From the NCBI GenBank assembly GCA_964036045.1, contig OZ038380.1:119174699-119238698 (forward strand): a stretch of DNA of 64,000 nucleotides, in the 5' to 3' direction. Below are positions 21,545 to 32,228 of the stretch, piece after piece. The stretch comes from Eutreptiella sp. 'Long Island Sound 2002'. Its lineage: Eukaryota > Euglenozoa > Euglenophyceae > Eutreptiales > Eutreptiaceae. A program made the translations under genes and the position numbers. Every line of letters starts with the position of its first letter. Within the stretch, counting starts at the first letter, position 1. Below the pieces are notes generated by a model. The model searched no databases and was not told the DNA's origin. It saw only the letters and a list, made by a program, of their open reading frames with translations.

Positions 21545-22975
21545 TTTACTGGGCACAAAGTGGCCAAAACCCGGATTCTATCCAAATGGTTGACAAATTT
21601 GACACATCTTTGTTGTGTATCAAGCTTGTTTTGAAGGCTTTGTGGTTTTTGTCTATCATTCATAATAAGAGTTGACGCATGGCTCATTTTGAGTGCCAAG
21701 ATGTCATGCACATTCAGTATTTCGGGCAAACCAAAACTCAATTTTTGTGGAGAAATGAATTACTTACTTGTCCAACACAATACAAAATGGAAACCATTGC
21801 AATGTATGTAGACAACATAGATTGACCCTGATCTACACACCATTCACATTGTCCTTGTGCTTTTTGTCTTGCACCATGCAGTTATAATGTGATATGCTCG
21901 TCAATACCCCAACTTTTCATAACAAACATTTCACTAAAAAAATCATACAAGTGCCCAATCATTTGCTTCACCAAATTCTAGCAACCGATCACTGCACCTA
22001 CCAACTGTCGTCAACCTTGTACGCCGCCCTAAACTCTGACCAAAACTGATCTTCTTGCAGTCTCTGCCTCGCATGCGGTTTATTACTTCAAATTTTGCAA
22101 ACTCAACACAACGTGTACAAACAACAGAGGCAACAGTGGACACAGTGTCTGTGCTATCCTACCACCTCCAATGGTGCAAACATTGGTGGACAAAACATAC
22201 ACCATTGGCAGCAGAAAAGATATTTTGCACTATTGCAGAGCTGCACAGCAGTCTGCACAGCTGCACGATGCACATTCGAGCTTCAAATTATTGCTGTGTG
22301 CTGTACCTTCAGTTCAGGGTTCCAGAACAGCTGTAATCAGTTTACTGACATATGCAGAGCAGACAACTGGCTGCACCGTACCACCTACACAGCTGCAGAG
22401 CTGCACAGCAATCTGCACAGCTGCACGATGCACATTCGAACTTCAAATCATTGCTGTGTGCTGTACCTTCAGTTTAGGGTTCAAAAGAAGCAGCAATCAG
22501 TTTACTGAGATATGCACAGCAGACAACTGGCTGCACCGTACCGCCTAACTACCATCAACGAATCATAATATGCAAAATGAGTCTTGCACATGCAAAACCA
22601 CTGCATGTCAACTGTCAACTGTTCTGAAACCTTTACCAGTAACACAAATCAAGTCCCAGGGACCTCAGTTCTCAACAGTTCTCACCAGTTTAACGTTCTG
22701 TTTGCAAGCAAGGCAAAACAAAGGCAATTGCAAAGCATTAGTCAGAAATGCTGTGTCAAAATTTAGCAGTCAATAGCCGGAAATGTCCGGAGCGATCTGC
22801 ACTACAGCTGAGCGGCACAAGAACAGCAGAACAACAATATTAAAACGACTTTCCGCAGGCATCTTTAGATTCAACCACAGCATTGTAATGTTCTGACATA
22901 TTCACACTTTTGAGCCAAGGAATCAAATGTATTCAAGCAATGAATTTTGCAAAAATTCATGTTTGAACGACAAAT
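21545..22975. other. AT-rich interruption of E2
   Basis: About 1.4 kb of AT-rich sequence without a domain, breaking the GC-rich element. It carries a tandem duplication at 22235-22550. No terminal repeats were recognised, so I cannot say whether it is an insertion or flanking DNA between two separate element fragments. Confidence 0.4.
22235..22550. repeat. tandem duplication, 160-bp unit, two copies
   Basis: GCAGAGCTGCACAGCA starts at 22235 and again at 22395. Both copies continue through CTGCACGATGCACATTCGA, TTGCTGTGTGCTGTACC and CAACTGGCTGCACCGTACC. The copies differ by scattered substitutions and a short indel. Confidence 0.9.
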
Positions 22976-23800
22976 TTTCGGCACCGCGGCCGTTTCAGAT
23001 CCAGTGCGGTAGCGTAAATGCGGTTTTGGCCGCAGAATGCCCCACAAAATCATAGGTGGGAGCAAGGAGAAGGAAGGCAAACAAAAGTCCAAGAAAAGGG
23101 CAACCCCAGCTCGGAAGGGGCCGAGCAAAGAAGGAGGACAAAACGGACAATAAAAATTTGAGGCGCACATAAAAAGCGCCCGGGAGGCCGGCCCGCCTGA
23201 CACCCCGACGAAGAGCGAGCACACGCACACACACACAGGACCTCGGCATGGCTTCGTCCGACCCAAAAAGGAAGGTGTCCGCGTCCACACGAAACAGCCT
23301 CCATGCACTGGCCGAGGCCCCGGTTGATAGACCGACGGTACATGAAAGGGGACGGGTGAGTGACTGCGTCCACACAAGCCAAACCCCCGCCGCGCAGGCA
23401 GCCCAAGACCGACGCCGGGGGGGCCCGCCGGGGACAACCCCGTCGCGCGGCCCCGAACGGGTAACACACAGAGCGAGCCGGGCACCCCTGCCTCAGCAGG
23501 GGCCAGCGGCAGGCACCGTGAGCCTGGTTCTTGGCCGGCCTCCACGTGCCCCGCGCAAACGCCCCGTAAATCCGGGGGCGTAAGCCCACGGTAGGGGAGG
23601 GCACGGCGGCGACGGCAGAGCCTACTGGCGCGGCGAGAGCGACCGGTCCGGAAGAGGCGCGGCGCACCAACGCACGGCCACGAGCAGCTGCAGAGAAGCA
23701 CGCCGGCGGCCACAGGCAAGGCACATGGACAGGTGCCAAGCAGCAGCGGCTACCGGGTGCCGCAAGTCCGGAAAGCGCGCATAACACACACTGAACGACG
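22976..23800 (+). repeat. block B, copy in E2
   Basis: Reverse-strand match to 12340-13060. On the plus strand it precedes the tandem array, the same relative order as in E1. The outer edge at 22976-23060 contains GGCACCGCGGCC and a short GGCCGCAGAATGCC, where GC content changes abruptly. Confidence 0.6.
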
Positions 23801-23849
23801 GCACAGGAGAAGCTGCTAAGGAACACCGAACTCCCAAACAGAGCGTCGC

Positions 23850-26800
23850 GCCAGCAAGGCCGCACGCAGCGTGGGGGGTGCCGGCCCTGGCTGCATGCCC
23901 CAAGGACGGGCGGCCCCGGGAGGGAGAGGGCCCGACCCCAGACACCCGTCACAGAGGCACAAGGCGTTCCCCTCCAGGCACCCTCCTGTTGCCCCAACAG
24001 CGCGCAAAGCCAGCTTGCAAGAGCGTGCACTGTGGGGTCGGTGACGGGCCCCCACGCCCACTGCCCCACGCCAAAGTAAACCGGGCAGCGGTCCCAGGCG
24101 AGTCGCCCCGAGGTCAGGCAGTTGAGAGCAGGAGAGGTCCCAGCTCCGGACGACCCTTACATAGTAACGAGGCGCCGCCTCCCCCCAGGTGCCCTCCTGC
24201 CGTCCCCACAGCGCACAACGCAAGGTCTGAAGAGCGTGCGCTGTGGGGTTGGTGACGGGCCCCCACGCCCGCACCCCCCGCGCCCAACAAAAACAGGCAG
24301 AGGGCCCCCACCGCCCGCTGCAAGCACGGGCGGTTTGGGGAGGGACAGTGCCCAACTGTAGACACCCCTTACAGAGGCACGAGGCGTTCCCCTCCGGGTG
24401 CCCTCCATCTGCCTGTGCAGCGCCCAACGCCTGCTCGCAAGAGGCTACGCCGTTGCGGGGGGTTGGTGGCGGGCCCCCACGCCCGCACCCCCCACGCCCA
24501 AGAAAAATGGGCAGGCGACCAAGGCCACCTGTTTCAAGGACGGGCGATCAGAGGCCGACGACTGACCCACCCCGGAAACCTGTCACGGATGCACGAGGAC
24601 CCCCCCTCCCGTGTGCCCTCCTCCCCCCCCCTGAGGGCACAACGCCAGCTCGCAAGAACATACGCTGTTGGGTTTGTGACGGGCCCCCAGGCCGGCATCC
24701 CCCGCGCCCGAGGAAATCGGGCAGCGGGTCCCGGCCGCGCGCCCTCAGGACGGGCGATGGGGTGAAAGAGAGTGCCGAACCCCAGATACACCCCACAGAT
24801 GCACGAGGCCCTCCCCTCCAGACGCCCGCCTGCTGTCTGAGCAGCGCACGACGCCAGCTTACAAGTGCGTACAGTTTGGGGCTGGTCAGGGTCCCCCACG
24901 GCCGCCGCCCCGGCCCCCAAGGAAAATGGGCAGCAAGCCTCAGCCACCTCGCCCAAGGACGCGCGGTGGGGGGAGGGAGAGTGCCCAACCCCAGACAGCC
25001 CAGACGGAGGCTGGAGGCGCCCCACAACCGATGCCCTCTTGCCAGTCCCACCACACACAGCGCCAGCTCGCAAGAGCGTGCGCTGTGGGGTTGGTGACGG
25101 ACCCCAACGGCCGCCCCCCCCGCGCCCGAGGAAAGCGGGCAGCGGGCCCCTGTCGCCTGCCCCAAGGACGGGCTGTTGGGGGAGGGAGAGTTCCCGACCC
25201 TGGACGCCCATCATGCAGCCACGAGCCCCCCCCCTCCCCGGCTGCCCTCCTGCCGGCTCAACACCGCACAATGGCAGCTCGCGAGAGCGTACACTGTGGG
25301 GTTGGTGAGGGGCCCCCACGCCTGCACCCCAAGCACTCAAGGAAAACAGGCAGCGCGCCCGGGCCACTTCCTCCAAGGACGGGCGTTCCGGGAAGGGAGA
25401 GTGCCCAACCCCAGACACCCCTAAAGGAAAGAAAGGTAGGGAGGCACAGGGACGGGGCCATCCCCCCTCCCCGAGCAAGGCAGGCAGAGCAAGGGACCCG
25501 AGCGGGAAACACGGGGGGGCATGGACCACTCGGAATGGCCCGGCCGGCTCCCCTCTCCGGGCTCCTTCCTGCAGCCCCGAGAGCGCGCAAAGCCAGCCCG
25601 CCAGAGCGTGCGCTGCGGGGTTGGTGACGGGTCCCGACGCCGGCACCAACCGCGCCCAAGGATAACGGGCAGCATTCCCTGACATCCAGCCTCAAGGACC
25701 GGCCGTTGGGGGAGTGAGAGTGCCCAGCCCCAGACACCCCTCACAGAGGCACAAGGTGCCCCCCCCCCCCCCAGATGCCCTCCTGCCGCCCCCACAGCGG
25801 ACAACGCCAGCTCACAAGAGCGCGCGCTGTGGGGTTGGTTGCGGGCCCCCACAACCGCACCCCCCGCACCGAGCGAAAACCGGCAGCGGTCCCCGGTCGC
25901 CTGCCTGAAGGACGGGCGATTAGGGGAGGAAAAGTGCCCAACCCGGGACAGCCCTCACGGAGGCACGAGGCGACTCCCTCCCGGTGCCCTCCTTCTGCCT
26001 GTGCAGCACCGAACGTCAGCTCGCAAGAGCGTACACTGAGGGATTTGTGGTGTTCCCCCACCCTTGCACCCCAAAGGCCCAAGGAAAGCGGGCAGGAGAC
26101 CCTGGCCACCTGCCCCAAGGACAGGTGATCGGAGAGGTCAGAAACACGAACCACGGACACCCCTCACAGAGGCACGAGCCCCCCTCCCAGGGTGCCCTCT
26201 TGCTTCCCCCAGAGCGCACAACGCCAGCTCGCAAGAGCGTACATTGTGGGGTTGGTGACAGGCCCCCACGCCCGCAGCCTCTGCACCCAAGGAAATGGGG
26301 CAGCGGGCCCCGGCCGCCTGCTTGGAGGACGGGCGGGTGGCGGAGGGAGAATGCCCCACCAGGGATACCCTTCATGGAGGAACCAGGCCCCCCCTCAGGG
26401 TGCCCGCCTGCCGCCCGCATAGCGCACTACGCCAGCTCGGAAGAGCGTACGGTGTTGGGCTGGTGACAGTCCCCCACGGCCGCAGCCCCGGCGCCCGAGG
26501 ACATTGGGCAGCGGGCCATGGCTGCCTGCCCGGAGGGCGGGCGGTTGGGGGAGGAAGAGTGCCCACCCCCCGATTTCCCCCCACAGAGGCATGAAGCCCT
26601 CCCCTCGGGGTGCCCGCCAGCTGCCCGTACAGCGCACAACGCCACCTTGCAAGTGTGTGCCCCCGAAGGCCGCCAACCCCGCGCCAAAGGAGAACGGGCA
26701 GTTGGCCTCGGCCACCTGCCACAAGGACGGGCGGTTGGGGGAGGGAGAGTGCTCAACTCCAGACAGGCCACACGGCGGCTCGAGGCGCCCCACACCGGAT

Positions 26801-28790
26801 GCCCTCTTACCAGCCCCGAACCGCACAGCGCCAGCTCGCAAGAGCCTGCGATGTGGGTTTGGCCCCTGTCGCCTGCCCCAAGGACGGCAGTTGGGGGAGG
26901 GAGAGTGCCCAGCCCTGGACTCCCTTCATGGAGGCACGGGCCCCCTACCTCCCCGGCTGCCCTCCTGCCGCCCCAACAGCGCACAACGGCAGCTCGCAAG
27001 GGCGTACACTGTCGGGTTGGTGACGGGCCCCCACGCCTGCACCTCAAGCACTCAAGGAAAAAAGGCAGCGCGCCCGGGCCACCTGCTCGGAGGACAGGCG
27101 GTTGGGGGAGGGAGCATGCCCAACCCCAGACACCCCTAAAGGAAAGAAAGGCAGGGTGGCACGGGGACTGGGTCATCCCCCCTCCCCATGGGAGGCAGGC
27201 AGAGCAAGGGACCTGAGCGGCAAACACGGAGTGGCATGCACCACCTGGAAGGGCCCTACCGGCGCCCCCATCTAGGCGGCCTCCAGCCGCCCCAAGAGCA
27301 ACCAAGGCCGGCGGACAAGAGCGTGCACTCTCGTGTTAGTGACGGGTCCCCACGCCGGCACCAACCACGCGCAAGGAAAACAGGCAGCAATCCCCGGCCA
27401 CCCACCCCAAGGACGGGCGGTTGGGGGAAGGAGATTGCCCAGCCCCGGCAGCTCTCGGAGAGGCAGGAGGCGCCCCCCCCCCCCAGGTTCCCTCCTGCCG
27501 CCCCGACAGCATACAACGCCAGCTCAGAAGAGCGTGCGCTGTGGGGTTGGTTGCGGGCCCCCACACCCGCACCCCCCGCACCAAGCGAAAACCGGCAGCA
27601 GGCCCCGGTCGCCTGCTCCAAGGACGGGCGGTAGGAAGAGGAACAGTGCCCAACCGGTGACACCCCTCGCGGAGGCAAGAGGCCCCCCCCTCCCGGTGCC
27701 CTCCTACCGCCTGCGCAGCGCCGACCGCCAGCTCCCAAGAGCGTACGCTATGGGGTTGGTGGTGGGCCCCAATGCTTGCAGCCCGAAGGACCAAAGAAAG
27801 CGGGCAGGAACCCCGGCCAGGTGCTCCACGGACGGGTGATCGGGGGATCGAGAAACCTGAAACTGGGACACCCGTTGCGGAGGCACGAGCCGCCCCCCCG
27901 GGTGCCCTCCTGCCCCCCCCCAGAGCGCACAACGGCAGCTCGCAAGAGCGTACGTCATGGGGTTGGTGACAGGCCCCCACGGCCGCAGCCTCCGCGCGCA
28001 AGGAAACCGGGCAGCGGGCCCCGGCTGCCTTCCCCCAGGACGGGCGGGTGGGTGAGGGAGAATGCCCTTCCCTCAGGGTGCCCGCCTGCCGCCCGCACAG
28101 CGCACCACGCCAGCTCGCAAGAGCGTACGGTGTGGGCCTGAGGACAGTCCCCCACGCCCGCAGCCCCCCGGCCAAACGAAAACCGGCAGTGGGCCTCGGT
28201 CACCTGCCCCAAGGACCGGCAGTTGGGGGAGGGAGAGTGCCCAGGCCCAGACAGCCCACAGGGAGGCCCGACGCAGCCGAGGCCGGGCTGCCCTCTTGCA
28301 GCTGCCACTGCGCACAACGCCAGCCCGCAAGAGGGTGCGCTGTGGGGTTGGTGACGGGTCCCAACGCCTGCATTCCCTGCGCCCAAGGAACGCGGGCAGC
28401 GGGCCCTCGGCGCCTGCCCCAAGGACGGGCAGTTGGAGGAGGGAGAGTGCCCAACTCTGGATGTGCATCATGGAGGCCCAAGCCCCCCCCCCACCCGGCT
28501 GCCCCCCTGCTGCCTCAACAGCGCACAACGGCAGATCGCAAGAGCGTACACTGTGGGGTTGTGACGGGTTCCCACGCGTGCACCCCACGCACTCAAGGAA
28601 AACCGGCAGCGCGCCGCGGCCACCTGCTCGAAGGACGGGCGGTTGGGGGAGGGAGAGTGCCCGACCCCAGACACCCCTCACAGAAAGAAAGGCAGGGAGG
28701 CACGGGGACTGGGCCACCCCCTCCCCACGCAAGGCAGGCAGAGCAAGGGACCAGAGCGGGAATCACGGAGGGGCATGGACCACCTGGAAC
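23850..28790 (+). repeat. ~210-bp monomer array with ~1.72 kb higher-order period
   Basis: About 22 diverged monomers, each with the words GACGGGCGGTTGGGGGAGGG, AGAGTGCCCAACCCC, CACAACGCCAGCTCGCAAGA and CTGTGGGGTTGGTGACGGG in order. Spacing of the last word is usually 203-217 bases. Three monomers (about 25287-25608, 27007-27330 and 28549 onward) are extended to about 320 bases by the same ~110-base insert containing GGAAAGAAAGG, GGCAGGCAGAGCAAGGGAC and GGGGCATG. The extended monomers lie 1720 and about 1542 bases apart. This is a higher-order repeat of eight monomers, with one block lacking a monomer. Long ORFs in all frames are by-products. Confidence 0.88.
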
Positions 28791-29470
28791 GGCCCTATGG
28801 GCGCCCCGCAGCGGGACGTCGTGAGGTGCGCGTGCCAAAAGGCAAGATGAGGGAGGGGACGCGGACGCCACGGGAGCGTGAGCACACAATCACGCCACGA
28901 ACACATGGCGGGGACCTGAAGGGCGACTGGAACGAGCGCGCAGAACGCACAGACCACAAGGAATGGCGTACCAACAGGCGAGGACAAGGGACACCTGGAA
29001 GGGGCAACCCGCTACGCGCAACACGGAGGGCGCGAGGGGGGGGGGAAGAGAGCAGTAACCGGCACCGGTCCCCCCACTTCTCACCTGCCGCGAGGGCGGG
29101 GAAGACGGCAACGGGGCACTGCACCCGAAACGGCGGTAGTAGTGCAAAGCATCACGCAACTGCCCTGCGGCTAGCAGCCTCTGCGCCACCCCATGGGGGT
29201 CCCACTGGCGACAAGCCAGTAGCACGGGCCCGGCGGCGCCGGCCTCCCGGGGAAAAAAAGCATTAGGGGCGGAATGTAGTGGGTAAGCACCTCCCGACAG
29301 GCTAGGTAACACACTCACCGGGCAGTGGCGAAACAGGGAGGCCGGGGAGGGACAGGGCTCCGAGCCCCGTTCACCCGGACGACTCCGCCAGCAGGCAGGA
29401 GTTGTGTCATGAAGGGCCTCCAACTAGGCCCCTGTGAAGAGCATATCACCTGGCCCAACCAGGTGGTTTC
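28790..29470. other. GC-rich end region of E2, no recognised gene
   Basis: Begins where the last extended monomer ends and runs through purine-rich GC sequence to about 29300, then changes composition before the Ty3 fragment at 29476. The minus-strand ORF of 177 residues (28890-29423) has no recognisable domain. Right edge of E2 uncertain. Confidence 0.35.
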
Positions 29471-29475
29471 CCGGA

Positions 29476-29730
29476 ACCGAAAGAAGGCTAGTACCCCAAA
29501 CCTCAAACCTCAAACGTCAAGCATCTTCTCGCGTTTCCACTGCTCCTTGTTGACCAGGACAGGTTCCAGGCGCTTCTGCAGGCGCTTGTAGATATCCTCA
29601 AACTCCTTCAGGTACCCCACTTGTCGGACCCCATCTAGGTGTCTGATCATGGTAATGTTCAGGACAAGGTATCACCTCTGATCCTCCGTGCTGGATGTTC
29701 CCCATTTTGGCACCAAAAAAGTCAACTAAT
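29476..29730 (-). pseudogene. Ty3-type pol fragment (region before the integrase core)
   Basis: On the minus strand a short frame containing YLKEFEDIYKRLQKRLEPVL is homologous to the sequence at about 16800-16990. It is cut on both sides: by E2-like GC-rich sequence at the left, and at the right where ATTAAAAATTTACAATT begins. Too short to say more. Confidence 0.55.
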
Positions 29731-30260
29731 TAAAAATTTACAATTTGGGCACAAGATGCCATTTTTGTGTGCTGTTTGTGTCAATCAGGATTTTTGTTTG
29801 CCACCCCAACCATTAATTGTGATTTTTCCATCTCATGAATGGCTTACAAGACTCCAGTGTTCATGCATTTTGGCTTCTATTTGAGGCATGGGTCCACGTT
29901 GGGTCAGAAATCACACAATGTGGGTTTGTCATCACACACCTTTGATCAAATCCAAGTGAAATCATTACAAATTATCATCACTAATGTTAACAAGCATTGC
30001 TGCAATAAGTGAGCCCACCTTGTCTCATGAACGGCTCACATTACTCCAATCTTCAAGCTCTTACGCCTATATCCGTGGCATCGTGGTGCTTTCTTTGTCC
30101 CAAATGATAAAATTGGGCATTGTCACCAAATGCCTTGATTCAATTGCAATGGAAAACATTGGAAATGGTCACAAATTGCGTTAGCCACCATTGTTGCAAA
30201 GGTTCAGCCCAACTTCATGAATGGCTCAGAATACTCCAACTTTCATGCATTTTCATAAAT
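29731..30260 (+). repeat. dispersed AT-rich repeat, copy 2, with tandem subunits
   Basis: 29731-29972 matches 19249-19490. The words TCTCATGAATGGCT and ACTCCA recur near 29830, 30015 and 30210, each followed by a related TTCATGCAT or TTCAAGC stretch. The repeat therefore seems to continue as two or three diverged tandem units of roughly 190 bases. Confidence 0.55.
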
Positions 30261-30429
30261 TTCATTAACTTGGCACGAATTTGCTAAATTTGATGAAGTT
30301 TGATACAAACCATATGTTCTGCGGCAAATTAACGAGGAAATCGTGCAGGAGAGGGCGTCGGCATCTGCTCGGGCTCTGCAGTTTGTGCGTGGTGCCAAAC
30401 TCTGGATGTTCTGTCACATATGATCATAG

Positions 30430-31380
30430 TTATACATCCATATGGCTGCACGCCCCCTTAGCCAGCTCCTCTGACCTTGCATCAATCATTTCGACGAAGT
30501 TGTTACAGTTTATATAGTCCGCACACTCGTTCTTGGCACCCTGGCTATGGTGCATTGACAGCCGTAATTGTCTCAGGTAGTTCCACCAGGGTCTGAGCTT
30601 AGCCTCCTCAGGTGGGGGTACGTTTTGGAAGGTGCGTATCGGTTTTTGATGGCACAACCGAACCACAGGGTTGCTCCCCAATATTCGTGACTGAGAAGAC
30701 AGCACTAGCGTACCCGCGAGCAGTTCCTGCTCATAGGTTGGGTAGTTACCCCTGATGTGGTTTCATTTCTAGTTCTAATGGCCCAGGGGAAGCAGGACCC
30801 CTTTGTCCTCAGGGTAGCTGTGCTTCAGAGTTCCGTCTCGGTTCAGTCCATCAGTCGGCCATTGGGGTATTGCCGAGTCGAACTCTCCCTTCTCTAGCGC
30901 TTCCCAGTGGAACAATATTCGTCCACCACCCACGTCTCTGGCGTCAGTCACCAGTATAACTGAAGCATGTGCCCCAGGCACGCCCAACCATTTACCGATA
31001 GCCGCCTTTAGCTTGAGCTCGTCAAACGTTTGTTGCTCTTGAGGGCTCCAGCACCATATAGTGCTTTTCTTGATGATGTACGTCAGGATGGTGCTGGTGT
31101 ACGGAAAGTTCTTGATATGGCGGGGGTAGAACTTGCAGGCCCCAATGAGGCTATATACATAATGGAATAATCTTCATCTCATACCTTGGCATACATCAGG
31201 GATTTCGCCTCAGAGGCTGCAGGGGTCAACCATCCATAGCCAATCTCTAAACCCAGGTACTGCACGGTCTCCTGCATAAAGTCACACTTCTCCAGCTTCA
31301 GGCGTGTGTGCTCATCCCTGCGGACGGTGAGGAAGTCACCCAAGACGAGTAGATGGTCCTCCTGGGTATTCTCTCCAAGG
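30430..31380 (-). pseudogene. Ty3-type reverse transcriptase C-terminal part and RNase H, broken
   Basis: RNase H removes the RNA strand of the cDNA hybrid. On the minus strand from 31380, frames give the post-catalytic part of reverse transcriptase (words TQEDHLLVL, RLKLEKCDF, YGWLTPAAS). The connection follows, and then RNase H with the first acidic motif VTDARDVGGG (about 30950). The YPTYEQELLAGTLVLSSQ stretch (about 30700) and the final motif HHSQGAKNECADYI (about 30520) complete it. A stop near 31.17 kb and a block of three in-frame stops near 30775 (CATTAGAACTAGAAATGA on the minus strand) break it. It directly continues the half-gene at 41059-41700, from which it is separated by the 9.7 kb LTR-element insertion. 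Confidence 0.8.
31376..31380. repeat. left flank of LTR element, candidate 5-bp target duplication
   Basis: CAAGG here and GGAGG at 41054-41058 lie directly outside the two LTRs, matching at three of five bases. The pol reading frame continues across if the inserted DNA and one copy are ignored, which fixes the insertion point well. The duplication itself is worn. Confidence 0.5.
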
Positions 31381-31710
31381 CATAATGGCCCTCAGCACCG
31401 CACAGCAGACAAGCGCACGGCGCATACATCCAAATCTGTTGATTAGCATGCACTGCGTGTGAATAATGATTTGTTTCACGTCTGTGCCATACTGCCATCG
31501 CAATTCTGCAGTATGACCCCATTTTGATATGAACCGGAGTTCCAGAACCAAACGTGATCAAGTTCAAGCAAGCATCAGAAGTGTTGTTCTGTCGTGGGGC
31601 ATTGAAATTGCTGATTGCAGAGGTCTGAGACATCGTGCACCGGAGGTAGTAGCAGGAGACTCCATAACTAGGGAAGAAGGATAGACTCAACCATCGCCGA
31701 AAGTATTTAA
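31381..31710 (+). repeat. left LTR
   Basis: Aligns with 40725-41053 from TAATGGCCCTCAGCACCGCA onward, through GCGCACGGCGCATACATCC, TGTGCCATACTGC, TTCTGCAGTATG and GTGCACCGGAGGTAGTAGCA. The first two bases are CA where the right LTR has TG, both transitions. The right end has lost the terminal ATTACA. Confidence 0.8.
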
Positions 31711-31728
31711 AATCAGGGCCATACTACG

Positions 31729-31746
31729 TGGTATCACGGGTGACTC
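31729..31746 (+). other. primer-binding-site-like sequence
   Basis: TGGTATCACGGGTGACTC lies about 18 bases inside the left LTR. TGGTATCA is the usual start of sites complementary to the 3' end of initiator methionine tRNA. The following bases depart from the plant/animal consensus, and the true tRNA partner depends on the host. Confidence 0.55.
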
Positions 31747-31765
31747 CGCTCCTGCACCGGACCAG

Positions 31766-32228
31766 CTGTTGGTTTTAAAGTGTACTGCGCATGCTACTTT
31801 GCCCTCTTTGTTGCCTGGTGCTGCTGGCTGTGACCTATATCATGTGGTTCCTGTCCCCGATACAGCACGTGTGAGAACTGAACTTCGCCGGTGCAGTAGC
31901 GGAGGGCACGTACGCGCGTATTGCTCCGCGCAGTGGTCTTGTGTGGAAGCATCACCTGCAGGTGGCCAGTTCTGTACTTGACCCTGGTCATCGCGGTGTT
32001 GTTGTTGTGGTGCTGGTAAACCATGCGGATGGGGACTTCATAATCCGTCGCGGTGACCGCGTTGCAAAGCTCATCCTCGAGAGGCACGTCCTGCCTGAGA
32101 TCATCCAAGCTGTTGCCTTTCCCGCTGCACAGGTTGTCGCGACTTCCTCGCCCACTTCACCCAACCGCTCGCTGGCATCGCAAACGTGTTCATCAGCAGC
32201 TTCAAAAGGTGGGCGCCATCTGCAAGTT
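31766..32228 (+). pseudogene. dUTPase, frameshifted and truncated by insertion
   Basis: dUTPase hydrolyses dUTP to dUMP and pyrophosphate, keeping uracil out of DNA. A few retroelements carry it, presumably to protect cDNA. Motif 1 (PGAAGCDL) is in the first frame at about 31818-31841. A shift near 31.89 kb moves to the frame with motif 2 (APRSGLVWK), motif 3 (VLDPGHRG, retaining the catalytic Asp but with His where the uracil-stacking Tyr usually lies) and motif 4 (RRGDRVAKLILER). The Gly-rich motif 5 is not seen. A Ser/Pro-rich tail follows instead. E3 interrupts at 32229; the last 254 bases recur at 39057-39309. Confidence 0.85.

Larger units (their letters stand above)
19497..29300 (+). 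mobile_element. composite repeat element E2
   Basis: Read on the plus strand: head (19497-19870), splice-flanked module (19907-19999), CA-rich tract (20105-21340), purine-rich end (to about 21540), an AT-rich interruption (21545-22975), block B in the matching orientation (22976-23800), a ~210-bp monomer array (23850-28790) and a GC-rich end (to about 29300). Component order equals that of E1 read in its own sense. The array type differs, and no ORF with a domain follows before the next element begins at 29.47 kb. The AT-rich interruption differs in composition from everything around it and may be an insertion. The right boundary is approximate. Confidence 0.5.

Noticed and set aside
23850-28790. 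CRISPR-like or rDNA spacer interpretation of the regular repeats
   Set aside because: Monomers are directly adjacent and diverged, with no unique spacers and no nearby cas or rRNA genes.
23878-28889. Many overlapping ORFs across the 210-bp monomer array
   Set aside because: By-products of GC-rich tandem repeats; frames change from monomer to monomer.
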